Shown one piece after another: positions 7,890-17,273 of a stretch of 49,346 nucleotides of DNA. The notes beneath the pieces are model-generated. The model did no database searches. It was given only the letters and a program-made list of their open reading frames with translations, and had not been told where the DNA came from. Both the position numbers and the translations under genes were made by a program. The stretch covers positions 1-49,346 of the forward strand of contig JBCCCC010000007.1 of NCBI GenBank assembly GCA_039033695.1, read 5' to 3'. Within the stretch, counting starts at the first letter, position 1; each line of letters begins with the position of its first letter. The stretch comes from CALBPI01 sp039033695. GTDB taxonomy: Bacteria; Pseudomonadota; Gammaproteobacteria; Steroidobacterales; Woeseiaceae.

Positions 7890-9743
7890 ATGAGCGCGCA
7901 ACCAGACAGCCCGAACAACGATCAAAAGCATCCGCTACATGGCACCACCATGACCGGGGCCGAGATGATCGTGCAGGTGATCGCTGACGAACAGGTTGAC
8001 GTCGTCTTCGGTTACAGCGGCGGCGCCATCTTGCCGACCTATGACGCGGTATTTCGTTTCAACAGTAATCATCCGGGACCATCCGGCAATGGTCGATTGC
8101 CCTTGATCGTGCCGGCCAATGAACAGGGCGCCGGTTTCATGGCCGCTGGATACTCACGCGCGACCGGCAAGGTTGGCACCGTCATGGTGACATCCGGCCC
8201 CGGCGCAACCAATATGGTCACGCCCGTTCGCGATTGCGCCGCCGACTCAATACCGATGGTGGTGATTTGCGGTCAAGTGCCACGCGCCGCAATTGGCACT
8301 GACGCATTCCAGGAAGCCCCGATTTCTGCCGTCATGGGCTCGGTGGCTAAACATGTCTTTCTGGTAACTGAACCAGAGCGGCTGGAAGCGACGGTTCGGA
8401 CAGCCTACGAGATTGCAAGGACCGGGCGCCCAGGCCCGGTCGTCATTGATGTACCCAAAGACGTACAGAACTGGAGTGGCATTTTTGACGGCAATACAAG
8501 GCTGTCGATACCCGGCTACCGAAAACGCTTGCAACGTGTCACCAGCAATCCGCTTACCGATGACCAATGCCAGCAGTTTTTGAAACATCTATCGGCATCC
8601 GAACGACCGCTCATCTACGCTGGCGGCGGCGTCGTCAACGGCAACGCGGCGCAGGCGCTGCGCAAGTTTGCCGGCAGGTTCCAGGTACCGGTGACGACGA
8701 CACTCATGGGCATTGGCGCCACGGATACGACGGAACCATTATCATTACATATGCTTGGCATGCACGGCATGGCATACGCTAACTATGCCGTCGAAGACTG
8801 TGACTTTCTGATCGCAGTGGCAGCTCGCTTTGATGATCGCGTTGCCGGCGTGCCGCAGCGCTTTGCGCCAAACGCAAGGCACATCGCTCATTTTGATATC
8901 GACCCATCGGAAATCGACAAGGTCAAAAACGTCTCCTGGCATCACACGGGCGTACTGACAGACGACCTCGAGCAAATCGTCGCCTATGCCCAACGCATCG
9001 ACTATCAGAAATCGTTCTCGGTCTGGCATCAGGAAATTGCCGATCTGAAGGACACGCACGCGCTTGATTTTGACCGCGATAGCGAATTGATTCAGCCCAA
9101 TGCGGTGATCGAGGCCATCAACAATATCACGGGTGGCGAGGCTATCATTACGACCGGTGTCGGACAGCATCAAATGTGGGCCGCGCAGTATTTCGACTTC
9201 AAGGAACCGCGCTTGTGGCTGACGTCGGGCAGTATGGGCACGATGGGTTTCGGTCTGCCGGCGGCGGTCGGGGCGCAGTTTGGCGTACCGGAAAAGCTCG
9301 TCATTGATATCGACGGTGATGCCAGCATCCGCATGAACCTGGGTGAGCTGGAGACGGTCACGACCTATGACCTGCCGATCAAGATTGTCGTGCTGAACAA
9401 CTTTGGGGATGGCATGGTGCGACAGTGGCAAAAGCTCTACTACAAGGGCCGATTGTCAGCCAGCGACAAGTCACTGCACCGTAAAGACTTCGTTCGTGCA
9501 GCCAAAGCCGATGGTTTCGAGTTCGCCGTGCGTCTTGATGACAAGCGCAAACTCGCCGAAGTTATCGCGGACTTCATCGCCTTCGACGGGCCCGCATTTT
9601 TGGAAGTCATTATTGATCCGGACGCATCGGTCTACCCGATGGTTGGGCCAGGCCAGAGTTATGCCGAAATGATTACCGGAGAGTTCATCGCCAGTCGCAG
9701 TCCTGACAAGGACAAAGACCTCTCTCAGACCGAGTCATTCTGA
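7890..9743 (+). CDS. ilvB: Acetolactate synthase large (catalytic) subunit
   Basis: Thiamine-diphosphate enzyme condensing pyruvate with pyruvate or 2-oxobutyrate; first common step to valine, leucine and isoleucine. 617 residues. The TPP glutamate is in VPANEQGAGFMAAGYSRATG. Family motifs TSGPGATNMVTPVRDC and FQEAPISAVMGSVAKH are present. The metal/TPP motif runs from DIDGDASIRMNLGEL to VVLNNFGDGMVRQWQKLYY. The FAD-type middle domain is intact. Compared with common enterobacterial IlvI (GDGSIQMN), the GDA form and the extra residues near NSNHPGPSGNGRLP suggest a different subgroup. ATG 7890 is preceded by ACAGG. The 3' end overlaps the convergent dehydratase by 19 bp. Its regulatory partner ilvH is divergent. 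Confidence 0.95.
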   Translation: MSAQPDSPNNDQKHPLHGTTMTGAEMIVQVIADEQVDVVFGYSGGAILPTYDAVFRFNSNHPGPSGNGRLPLIVPANEQGAGFMAAGYSRATGKVGTVMVTSGPGATNMVTPVRDCAADSIPMVVICGQVPRAAIGTDAFQEAPISAVMGSVAKHVFLVTEPERLEATVRTAYEIARTGRPGPVVIDVPKDVQNWSGIFDGNTRLSIPGYRKRLQRVTSNPLTDDQCQQFLKHLSASERPLIYAGGGVVNGNAAQALRKFAGRFQVPVTTTLMGIGATDTTEPLSLHMLGMHGMAYANYAVEDCDFLIAVAARFDDRVAGVPQRFAPNARHIAHFDIDPSEIDKVKNVSWHHTGVLTDDLEQIVAYAQRIDYQKSFSVWHQEIADLKDTHALDFDRDSELIQPNAVIEAINNITGGEAIITTGVGQHQMWAAQYFDFKEPRLWLTSGSMGTMGFGLPAAVGAQFGVPEKLVIDIDGDASIRMNLGELETVTTYDLPIKIVVLNNFGDGMVRQWQKLYYKGRLSASDKSLHRKDFVRAAKADGFEFAVRLDDKRKLAEVIADFIAFDGPAFLEVIIDPDASVYPMVGPGQSYAEMITGEFIASRSPDKDKDLSQTESF

Positions 9744-10744
9744 CAAGCTGAATAGTGCGCGAGCGCGCGATCAAGCATGTGATCGTCGATGTTACCGCCT
9801 GATAGCGTGAGGATGGTTGTCTTAGCTGCAGCATCCAGTTTGCCGGCGAGCAAGGCAGCGAGGCAGACTACGCCACCGGGCTCAACGACCAGCCGAAGTT
9901 CGTGGCGTGCGTAACCAATGGCATACAACACGTCCTCGTCGGATACGGTTAGCACGTCCGTAAGCGCCGTCGCGTTGATGGGAAACGTCAGCTCACCCGG
10001 GACTGGCGTTAGCAATGCGTCACAGATCGATTTCGCATCACGCGGGTTTCGAAGCCGCTCGCCCGCCCGCAGCGAACGACGCGTATCATCGGCTTTGTCG
10101 GGTTCGACCGCATAAAGATGCGTCGCCGGTGAGCGCTCTTTCATCACTGTGGCAATGCCGGCCGTGAGTCCGCCGCCACCACAACAGACCAAGACCTGAC
10201 TTGGCAACGTGCCCGCCAGCGCCGGGTCATGGACTAACTCCAATCCGACCGTGCCTTGCCCGGCAATCACTGGCAGATGGTCATATGAAGGAATCAATGG
10301 CAGTCCCTGCGCGGTCGCGATCTGGCGAGCGATTGCCTCACGATCTTCGCGATAGCGGTCGTAGCAAACAATCCTTGCACCCAGCGCTCGCACGGCCGCT
10401 GTCTTCCCCGCTGGCGCATCGTGGGGCATGACGATGGTTGCCGGAACGCCAAACAGGTGTGCCGCCAAGGCAACACCCTGGGCATGATTACCAGATGACC
10501 AGGCGACAACGCCGCGCGCCCTGGCTTGTTCAGAAAGACACGCGAGCGCGTTGTAAGCCCCCCGTATCTTGAATGAACCCATGCGTTGCAGATTCTCGGG
10601 CTTCAGCAGTACACGCCCACGCAGCCGCTCGTTCAGGCAGCGAAACTCAAGCAGTGGCGTATGGTTGATGACGCCATGCAATCGTTGTGCTGCAGCATGG
10701 ATGTCTTCCATCAGCGTGTCGGCATGTTGTGTCGCATCATTCAT
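9725..10744 (-). CDS. PLP-dependent threonine/serine dehydratase
   Basis: Fold-type II PLP enzyme. The Schiff-base lysine lies in MGSFKIRGAYNAL, the substrate loop is SSGNHAQGVALAA and the phosphate-binding glycine loop is CCGGGGLTAGIATV. With 339 residues from ATG 10744 it is the short form without the C-terminal ACT regulatory domains of biosynthetic IlvA, so it resembles TdcB, serine racemase or hydroxyaspartate ammonia-lyase. The likely reaction is threonine to 2-oxobutyrate, which would feed the neighbouring IlvB toward isoleucine, but serine or hydroxyaspartate cannot be excluded. The frame is open to 10852; 10744 is chosen because GGCAGG precedes it and family members begin near there. 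Confidence 0.88.
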   Translation of the reverse strand: MNDATQHADTLMEDIHAAAQRLHGVINHTPLLEFRCLNERLRGRVLLKPENLQRMGSFKIRGAYNALACLSEQARARGVVAWSSGNHAQGVALAAHLFGVPATIVMPHDAPAGKTAAVRALGARIVCYDRYREDREAIARQIATAQGLPLIPSYDHLPVIAGQGTVGLELVHDPALAGTLPSQVLVCCGGGGLTAGIATVMKERSPATHLYAVEPDKADDTRRSLRAGERLRNPRDAKSICDALLTPVPGELTFPINATALTDVLTVSDEDVLYAIGYARHELRLVVEPGGVVCLAALLAGKLDAAAKTTILTLSGGNIDDHMLDRALAHYSACQNDSV

Positions 10745-11164
10745 TGCCTGCCAAGGATACCGGTGCAGACGCGATAGGAGCCAGCTTTCCGGGCCCATGC
10801 GCGACGACAGTTCTTGTGGATCAAGGCAAGCTTGCGACGCCGCATACCTCAACGGGCTTGCGTTATGTCTGGTCGATTCGCGCGTTTGGCGTCACCGAAA
10901 CGCGCGCCCGTCATCAAGCCCGATAACCACAACGCTGCTCGCGCGGGATAATCAAAGGTGACGCAGCAGAACCGTGGTAACCCGTCGATACAGTGCCTCA
11001 CGGCGATAAGCCAGGCATCCTGACGGCGGCAGACAGATGGCAGAGACTCAGCAAGACACGCGATACCTCATACAAATTCATACCACCGTTTGCCGCCTGA
11101 TGTGCGGCTAGGCTACTCTTGAATCGTAGTTGACGGTGTATCCAACACGCGAAAACGGCCACGC
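10745..11164. other. Intergenic region between dehydratase and diguanylate cyclase genes
   Basis: About 420 bp between divergent genes. It must contain both promoters, but I see no convincing promoter pair, RNA gene, repeat or small ORF with a ribosome site. TTGACG near 11130 could be a -35 element for the cyclase gene without a good -10. Confidence 0.4.
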
Positions 11165-12187
11165 ATGAAGCAGACCAATCACGGCACAGACGAGTTCATT
11201 CTGATAATGCTGAGCATTGCGGGCGCCCTTGCAGTGCTGCCATTTGCGATCATTCGCTACATGAACGGCGAATGGCTGCTGTACACGCTGGACTCGGTGC
11301 TCATCATTGGACTGATGGCGCTTGCAGTGTTCGTCTATCGCACCCATCGAATCAGATTTGCCAGCTTTGCAGTCACATTGCTGTGCCTCACGGCAATTAT
11401 CGGCACAATCTATATTAAAGGGATATCACAGGTATTCTGGGCGTTCCCCGCTGTATTGATCCTGTTCTATTTGCTGCGACCGGTCGAAGCCTGCCTGATC
11501 AACTTTGTGGGATTAGCCGTGTTGGCGCCGAAGCTCTACAGCAGCACGGATGCGCTAACGATGATGACGATCCTGATGACCGTGGGCGTCACAATCGCTT
11601 TCTCGTACGCGTTCTCGTCATTAACAGCGCGTCAGCGGAGTCAGCTCGTGCGCATGGCCACGCGCGACCCGCTAACTGGCGCCAATAACCGTCGTGCACT
11701 GGGTCAGAAAATGCACGAACTGATCGCAGCGCATAGACGCAAACCCGTTGTCGCGTCTTTGCTGCTCATCGACCTTGATGATTTTAAACAGATTAACGAC
11801 GTTTTTGGCCATGCCGCCGGCGATGATGTCCTGATTGGCGTCGTTGCAGTGATCAAGCAACGCATCCGAGAGACCGATACGGTTTACCGTATTGGCGGCG
11901 AGGAGTTTCTGATCATCGCTGAGGGTGCCAACAATGCAGTCGCCAACAAGTTGGCCGAAGACCTGCGCTGTGTCGTCGAAAAAGCGCGGTTGGTTGAGTC
12001 GCGGGTTGTGACTATCTCTGTCGGCATCGCGCAGCTCGTCGATGGCGAGACCACGGATGACTGGCTCAGGCGCGCGGACAAGGCCTTGTATTCAGCGAAA
12101 GACGCGGGGCGCAATACTACTGTGAGCGCGCCGATGCTCAGCGAACACGACGTTTCGCGCCTTGACGCTGAGCGCGCTGCGTCCTGA
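11165..12187 (+). CDS. Membrane-bound diguanylate cyclase (GGDEF)
   Basis: Makes cyclic di-GMP from two GTP. 340 residues: about six hydrophobic segments in residues 10-155 (for example FILIMLSIAGALAVLPFAII and TILMTVGVTIAFSYAFSS), then a GGDEF domain starting DPLTGANNRRALGQKM. The signature is GGEEF at residues 244-248, so catalysis should be intact. The inhibitory I-site RETD lies five residues before it (235-238), predicting product feedback inhibition. The membrane part resembles no named sensor module that I can identify. Single gene, ATG 11165; target process unknown. Confidence 0.93.
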   Translation: MKQTNHGTDEFILIMLSIAGALAVLPFAIIRYMNGEWLLYTLDSVLIIGLMALAVFVYRTHRIRFASFAVTLLCLTAIIGTIYIKGISQVFWAFPAVLILFYLLRPVEACLINFVGLAVLAPKLYSSTDALTMMTILMTVGVTIAFSYAFSSLTARQRSQLVRMATRDPLTGANNRRALGQKMHELIAAHRRKPVVASLLLIDLDDFKQINDVFGHAAGDDVLIGVVAVIKQRIRETDTVYRIGGEEFLIIAEGANNAVANKLAEDLRCVVEKARLVESRVVTISVGIAQLVDGETTDDWLRRADKALYSAKDAGRNTTVSAPMLSEHDVSRLDAERAAS

Positions 12188-12208
12188 GCTGCCGCCGTTA
12201 GCGGGTCG

Positions 12209-12778
12209 TCAGTCGCTGGCCTTCGCCGGCGCATCCAGTAATTGATTGATTTCCAGCCAGTATCCGTCAGGATCTCGAATCATCGTCACGTTGACCTTTA
12301 TCTTGCTGCCGTCGGCACGTGGGTACTCGACGATGCTGGGTGCATCAACCACCTGAACGCCGGGCGATGACGCCACCTTTTGCCAACGCTCGTCGAGGTC
12401 ACTTGCGTTGATTACAATAATCGGATCGCCGGGAACCGGCTCATCAAAATGCTCTTGACGTTGCGGCTTTAATGGGCGGATGTATTGCAATAGCCCGATA
12501 ACACCGACGAAGTCATCGTTCGCCTGCAATAAGACCAAACGTCGTTTTCGTTCTTCACCATTATCCATCGGGCTAGTGATCATCTGATCGTAGATCACAC
12601 GCAAGCCCAGCGCGTCGCGATACAACGCCAATGACTGATCCGCGTCATTCACGATAAGGGTGGTCCGGCGCACATCGACGGGTATTCGTTCGGCAGTGTC
12701 CACAGGCGCCGCAGCCACACAATGCACACACAATACCGCAGAAATTAGAACGCTCGCCCGAGCCATCGCAAAACGCAT
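12209..12778 (-). CDS. Exported VOC-superfamily (glyoxalase/bleomycin-resistance fold) protein
   Basis: 189 residues from ATG 12778, preceded by a strong GAGGGG ribosome site. An N-terminal signal peptide (ARASVLISAVLCVHCVAAAP) implies periplasmic location, which is unusual for VOC proteins. The VOC fold shows in VRRTTLIVNDADQSLALYRD at the start and MIRDPDGYWLEINQLL at the end. The reaction is unknown; the family includes glyoxalases, dioxygenases and drug-binding proteins. It converges on the cyclase gene (21 bp) and lies downstream of the metalloprotease gene on the same strand with a 167-bp gap. Confidence 0.85.
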   Translation of the reverse strand: MRFAMARASVLISAVLCVHCVAAAPVDTAERIPVDVRRTTLIVNDADQSLALYRDALGLRVIYDQMITSPMDNGEERKRRLVLLQANDDFVGVIGLLQYIRPLKPQRQEHFDEPVPGDPIIVINASDLDERWQKVASSPGVQVVDAPSIVEYPRADGSKIKVNVTMIRDPDGYWLEINQLLDAPAKASD

Positions 12779-12945
12779 GTTATCCCCTCTCCATCTTTGG
12801 TCCAGTAGTAGTCGGCGGCACGCCAACCACAGCATCTCGTCCCGCAGATTCGCCAACAGCGCGATAAACCCTAGCCTATCCGTTCGTCACTGTCGACAGA
12901 GTCTAGGCGCGCCGCGATCATCTGCTCGCGCGTTCTGCAGGGCAG

Positions 12946-15429
12946 TCAGCGAAGCAGCTGCGCGCTATCGCAATGCCAGCAACTCGCCGCTCCGATTGGA
13001 CTGCCGGGCGGTATCTCAGGCTCAGCCGCAATGGCATTGGCGGGCAGCTCGCCATTCTCGAGATAACTCGTTACCGCCGACGATAACCAGCGCCGCATAT
13101 CGGGCGCAATCGACAGCGAGCTGCGTCCTTCGAGCAACGCCGAAACGCGCGCGAGTGTCGCGCGCGCCGCCGCTCGGACCGCCGCCGACGCCGAATGATC
13201 GCTATCCAAATGCATGAGCATGGACAAGTATTGCTCCTGCACCACAGCCTGCACACTGGCTCGCGCCTCGCCGCGCGCGCCGGTATCGAACACCACAGCC
13301 GTGGTCTGGTCGAGCAATTCACGCAAACCCAATGCTCTGCCATCCAGCCTATGCGTTGCTGCAACACGACCAAGTCGCGCCGGATTGAGTAACGCCCGCA
13401 GCGTAATGCGGGCCGCCGCGCCAGCAGCGGTGAGCGGATCAAATAGCGGCGACACCGTCGAGTCTATTCGTTCACGGCCAAGAATCGGCTCCCACGGCTG
13501 GATGGGTGGTTGCATCAGGCTAACGATACTCTGGTCGATAGCCAACACATCCGATGAGAGGGTTTGCAGCACTGCGGCAAGCGCGCGCCGCTGATCTTGA
13601 GCAGGTACCGGCGTGACCCGCCGACCTTTGCTAGCCGCCAGCGCGTAGCCAAACTCGTAGCCGCCGATGAATTTGGCCGCAGCCAATGTCTGGTATCGAT
13701 GGTAGAGATAAACTGGCGCAAACACCGTCTGCAGGTCTGACTGTGGCTGCTCAGATTGCAGCGCGCCAATATCGAAATTGGCCAATGCGATCCTTCGCAC
13801 ATTTAGCGTCTCACGTAGACTCTCAACCGGGTCGCTGCCGTTGTCCCAGAGACTGCCGTAAGGGTGGGCCGCCGAGATGGGGCGTGAATGCGTGTCTGCC
13901 ACGAATCGCAGCCCCGCTGTTTCAGCATCCCTGATCAACGCCTCGAGCTGCTCATCCTGGTCCATTCCGGCGGGAAACTCGCTGTATAACCATGCGACGG
14001 TAAACAGGTCCCACGCGCCCATACCGGCAGCATATGCCGCGGAAAAGTCCAGGCTGTTGTCGTCGGACACGCGAACCCACGGCGCAGGATAATCCATGAC
14101 GGATGCGCGATCATTGCTACTGGCTGCCATGTTATGAGCGAAACCCAATGCGTGGCCAATTTCATGCGCAGACAACTGCCGAATTCGGGCCAATGCAATC
14201 TGTAATGGGTCATCCGCAGACGCACTGCCCGTGTTGTCGGCACCGGCCAGGCCCTCAAAGATCATCCGATCCTGGCGCACACGCTGACTACCGAGAATGA
14301 CATGACCTTTCAGCATTTCTCCTGTGCGCGGGTCAGAAACGCCACCGCCATAGGACCAACCACGAGTCTGCCGATGCACCCACTGCACCACGTTGTAGCG
14401 AACATCGAGCGGATGCACGTCGTCGGGCAACAACTCTGCGCGATAGCCATTCTCAAACCCGGCAGCCTCGAACGCATCTGCCCACCAACGTGCACCATCG
14501 AGCAACGCGCTGCGAATTGGCTCAGGCGCGCCAGAGTCAATATAGAAAACGATAGGTTTGACGACAGGGCTGCGGGCTGCGCCCGGATTCGTCTTCTGGA
14601 GCCGATAGCGACGCGCCAACCGTTGCGGCAACTGCCCCGCCAGTGGTTGGCTGAAATCATAGAACGAGACATCAATCGCACCACTGCGCTGATCAAACGT
14701 TCTCGGCGCGAATCCGTCATCCGGCAAACGTACAAAACTGTGATGCAAGGTCAGTGTGACAGCGCGCGCATCCGGCGTTGTCGCAAAAACCTCACTGCCC
14801 GGCTCGCGGCTGGCAAACGTCAGCTTCGCCTCGAGCTCAACATTTTCTGGAAAGGCCAGCTGCTCGCCCGCGACAAAACTACGCGCCGTATCCAGAGAGA
14901 AGCTGCCTTGTCCTGTGCGCGCCAGCCGCGAGGTGACATCCAGGGCGTCACGTGTGAGAAAGCTCTGCATATCCACGAGCAAGCGGCCATCATCCGCGGT
15001 TGCAAGAATCTCACCGGACCAAAGGACAGACGTCGCAAATGATTCACGCACAGCGGCGATCTCATTCGCGTTCTCCGTAGCGGCAATATAGTCGGTGTTG
15101 ATAGCTTCGACGATGACGCGCTTGCCGACGCGCTGAAATGAAACAATCTTGCCGTCATTACCCGCACCGCGATCCAGTCCGACGGGATTCGAACCCAGGC
15201 CCGACCGCAGACGTGCCGCGTAGATGAACTCTCCCATGTGTCCGTCGGGCCCAGCTGCCGGCAGTGTTGACAGTAACGTGCCGCCGTCCGGACTGACATG
15301 GATATCGAACAGACCTTGCCGCGTCTCCAAACCCTGTATTGCCTTGGCAACCTCCCGGTCGCCCGCGGTACCGGTAGTGCAGACGGCGCAGGCCGCAATA
15401 GTGAGAAGCGCATAGAAAAATCTTGGCAA
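12946..15429 (-). CDS. Secreted zinc-dependent metalloprotease (DUF5117/DUF4953 type)
   Basis: 827-residue exported protein with signal peptide FFYALLTIAACAVCTTGTAG. The extended metzincin zinc motif HEIGHALGFAHN lies near residue 422, followed by the Met-turn-like SVMDYPAPWV. The N-terminal half (IQGLETRQGLFDIHVSPDGG; VDVSFYDFSQ-like strands) and the long helical C-terminus match the DUF5117-DUF4953 family of bacterial zinc proteases. It probably digests extracellular or periplasmic protein; the substrate is unknown. The start is TTG 15429 with GGAG 8 bases upstream; no in-frame ATG precedes the signal peptide. Confidence 0.88.
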   Translation of the reverse strand: MPRFFYALLTIAACAVCTTGTAGDREVAKAIQGLETRQGLFDIHVSPDGGTLLSTLPAAGPDGHMGEFIYAARLRSGLGSNPVGLDRGAGNDGKIVSFQRVGKRVIVEAINTDYIAATENANEIAAVRESFATSVLWSGEILATADDGRLLVDMQSFLTRDALDVTSRLARTGQGSFSLDTARSFVAGEQLAFPENVELEAKLTFASREPGSEVFATTPDARAVTLTLHHSFVRLPDDGFAPRTFDQRSGAIDVSFYDFSQPLAGQLPQRLARRYRLQKTNPGAARSPVVKPIVFYIDSGAPEPIRSALLDGARWWADAFEAAGFENGYRAELLPDDVHPLDVRYNVVQWVHRQTRGWSYGGGVSDPRTGEMLKGHVILGSQRVRQDRMIFEGLAGADNTGSASADDPLQIALARIRQLSAHEIGHALGFAHNMAASSNDRASVMDYPAPWVRVSDDNSLDFSAAYAAGMGAWDLFTVAWLYSEFPAGMDQDEQLEALIRDAETAGLRFVADTHSRPISAAHPYGSLWDNGSDPVESLRETLNVRRIALANFDIGALQSEQPQSDLQTVFAPVYLYHRYQTLAAAKFIGGYEFGYALAASKGRRVTPVPAQDQRRALAAVLQTLSSDVLAIDQSIVSLMQPPIQPWEPILGRERIDSTVSPLFDPLTAAGAAARITLRALLNPARLGRVAATHRLDGRALGLRELLDQTTAVVFDTGARGEARASVQAVVQEQYLSMLMHLDSDHSASAAVRAAARATLARVSALLEGRSSLSIAPDMRRWLSSAVTSYLENGELPANAIAAEPEIPPGSPIGAASCWHCDSAQLLR

Positions 15430-15572
15430 AATGAAGACTCCGATCTTGGTCGACGCGCATAGCCGCCGGCCGTTTGTGTGCTGGTAAGCAGTAAACCCTA
15501 CCGCGCAAGGTCAGCGCCCGCAATGAACCTGACCCGAATCACCATGGCTGGTAGCACATTCCAATATCGCTA

Positions 15573-15628
15573 TTTATGTGAAACAGCATATTTTTTATGT
15601 TTCACGTAAATTTATTGTTGTTTTACGT
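15573..15628. promoter_or_regulatory. Phased repeat operator upstream of HTH gene
   Basis: An AT-rich island. A 13-bp inverted repeat with one mismatch (TTTATGTGAAACA at 15573-15585; TGTTTCACGTAAA at 15598-15610) is followed by a third half-site in direct orientation, TGTTTTACGT at 15619-15628. The third half-site is 21 bp from the second, so sites fall on one DNA face. Probably the autoregulatory operator of the downstream HTH regulator. Confidence 0.6.
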
Positions 15629-15652
15629 TGTTCGCTGTGTCAATATGACGAC

Positions 15653-15916
15653 ATGGATATACAAATCAACCTAGATATCGAAATGGCCCGCAGCAAGATG
15701 TCGCTCACCGAGCTGTCTCAGCGCATCGGCATTTCCATGACCAACCTTTCACTGCTCAAGAACGGCAAAGTCAAAGGCATACGCTTTGCAACGCTCGCGG
15801 CCATTTGCGAGGCGCTGCAATGCCAGCCTGGCGATATTTTGTCTTACCCGAAACCGCAAGCATCGTCAGCCGACGGTGTTAATGCTGAAACTGCACGAGG
15901 AACCCTTCATGAATAA
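15653..15916 (+). CDS. Small XRE/YozG-type helix-turn-helix regulator
   Basis: 87 residues and little beyond one Cro/C1-type DNA-binding domain: MARSKMSLTELSQRIGIS, then TNLSLLKNGKVKGIRFATL and ICEALQCQPGDIL. This fits the YozG-like small HTH family, often encoded beside a membrane protein. ATG 15653 is chosen because the HTH starts right after; the open frame further upstream crosses the operator repeats. Its stop overlaps the following membrane-protein gene by 8 bp, so the pair is translationally linked and probably autoregulated. Confidence 0.88.
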   Translation: MDIQINLDIEMARSKMSLTELSQRIGISMTNLSLLKNGKVKGIRFATLAAICEALQCQPGDILSYPKPQASSADGVNAETARGTLHE

Positions 15917-16499
15917 CAATGACTACCTGCTACCCGGGATCGCCGCATTGATTCTCGCCCTGCTATTTCCAAGCTACTGGATCATCGAGGCGGTAATCGT
16001 CGAGTTTGACTTTGCCTCGTTGCAGGTAAAGCACAGCACCGGCGTGATGCGCCTGGTGTTTGCACTGACCGGTGCATTGGCGATCGCTGTGTACATGGGT
16101 CTGAAGCAACAGTTGATCGACCATCACAATTATCGCGGCGTGGATATTGTGTTGGCGCTGATCATCGGCGTCTGCGTCGTCTTCTACGGTGGTGTTCTTG
16201 TCGTTGAAATGCTGTCGCCAATGCTGGGTGAGGTCAACGGCGAGTTGATTCTGTCCATCATCTGGATCGGCGGCATCATGACATTCGGTGTGCTGGATAT
16301 TGTCTTGGGTGCGTTGTTGCTCAAAGAACGCCGGGAGCTGCCGGGCTTGCTGCGCGGATTTGCGATCGTCAACTTGATCATGGGTGTGTTCGAGGTGACG
16401 CTTATATTCGCGTTTCTAACGATACTCATCTACCCCATTGCGCTTATTCTGCTGGCTCTGAACTTTCTGCGCCAACCCGAAGCCATCGAAATCGTATGA
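15909..16499 (+). CDS. Multi-pass membrane protein paired with HTH regulator
   Basis: 196 residues, mostly hydrophobic, with about five or six membrane segments (YLLPGIAALILALLFPSYW; LVFALTGALAIAVYMGL; IVLALIIGVCVVFYGGVLVV; ILSIIWIGGIMTFGVLDIVL; FAIVNLIMGVFEVTLIFAFL; ILIYPIALILLALNFL). ATG 15909 has GAGGAA 7 bases upstream. Proteins beside YozG-like regulators are often DUF2975, but I cannot confirm that family here. Function unknown; possibly a membrane sensor or the process controlled by the regulator. Confidence 0.8.
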   Translation: MNNNDYLLPGIAALILALLFPSYWIIEAVIVEFDFASLQVKHSTGVMRLVFALTGALAIAVYMGLKQQLIDHHNYRGVDIVLALIIGVCVVFYGGVLVVEMLSPMLGEVNGELILSIIWIGGIMTFGVLDIVLGALLLKERRELPGLLRGFAIVNLIMGVFEVTLIFAFLTILIYPIALILLALNFLRQPEAIEIV

Positions 16500-16574
16500 C
16501 TCATTGAGTCCTGCAGCCCATGCTAGCGCGCATCCGAGCGGATGCGCGCTACGCTGCTCCATTGCAATCTTGAA

Positions 16575-17186
16575 CTAGTCGGTAACTGGCGACATTCGAC
16601 GCAACTGCCGATCGTGCCAGCGCGCGCAGAACAGCAACGCGGTAATTGCACCAAGCAGCGCCAGCGCCATGTCGGACTGCGTGTCCCACACATAACCCTG
16701 AGTGCCCAGAAACGACTCGGCGGCTTGTGAGGACAGCAAGGCCACCCACCATTCGATCAACTCGTAAAACGCACTGAACGCCAGACAAAAGCAAACGACG
16801 AAAAAAGCACGCCATATGGGTTGCCTGATGACGTCGCGACGGATCACGATTTCACGAGCAATCAGTGCTGGCACAAACCCTTGCACGAAGTGCCCGAGCT
16901 TGTCGTAATTGTTGCGGCCGCCGCCAGTCCATTCGGCGATCCAGTCGAATAGCGGCACCCTCGCGTAGGTATAGTGACCACCAATCATCAGAATGACGCA
17001 ATGCACAAGTATCAATACGTACACCAAAGGCGTCAGGGGGAATACACGACGAGTTGCGACCAACACCACCAGACCGATCACGGCTGGTGCCACTTCTAGC
17101 GCCCAGGTTATACGGTCGAAAGGATCGATCGCAGACCAAACAAGCACGATGCAAAAGACACCCAACCATGCAGCCGTCGCTAACAT
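16575..17186 (-). CDS. yjdF: YjdF/DUF2238 inner-membrane protein
   Basis: 203 residues with about six membrane segments. The family signature is clear: HYTYARVPLFDWI, then NNYDKLGHFVQGFVPALIAR, FYELIEWWVAL and FLGTQGYVWDTQSDM. The conserved polar residues inside membrane segments (Tyr, Asp, His, Glu) suggest a transport or enzymatic role, but the function is not established. ATG 17186. No clear operon partner: 87 bp separate it from the end of the beta-propeller gene on the same strand. Confidence 0.9.
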   Translation of the reverse strand: MLATAAWLGVFCIVLVWSAIDPFDRITWALEVAPAVIGLVVLVATRRVFPLTPLVYVLILVHCVILMIGGHYTYARVPLFDWIAEWTGGGRNNYDKLGHFVQGFVPALIAREIVIRRDVIRQPIWRAFFVVCFCLAFSAFYELIEWWVALLSSQAAESFLGTQGYVWDTQSDMALALLGAITALLFCARWHDRQLRRMSPVTD

Positions 17187-17273
17187 GTCAGGCTTCTGCC
17201 AAAGGTCGAAACAAGCGCGCTATCGCATTGCCACGCCAAAACGATTGTTGGCGGCACACGATTGCGGACCACA

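Noticed and set aside
15184..15196. tRNA T-arm-like sequence GGGATTCGAACCC
   Set aside because: Lies inside the metalloprotease coding frame; no acceptor stem, anticodon arm or CCA end can be paired around it.
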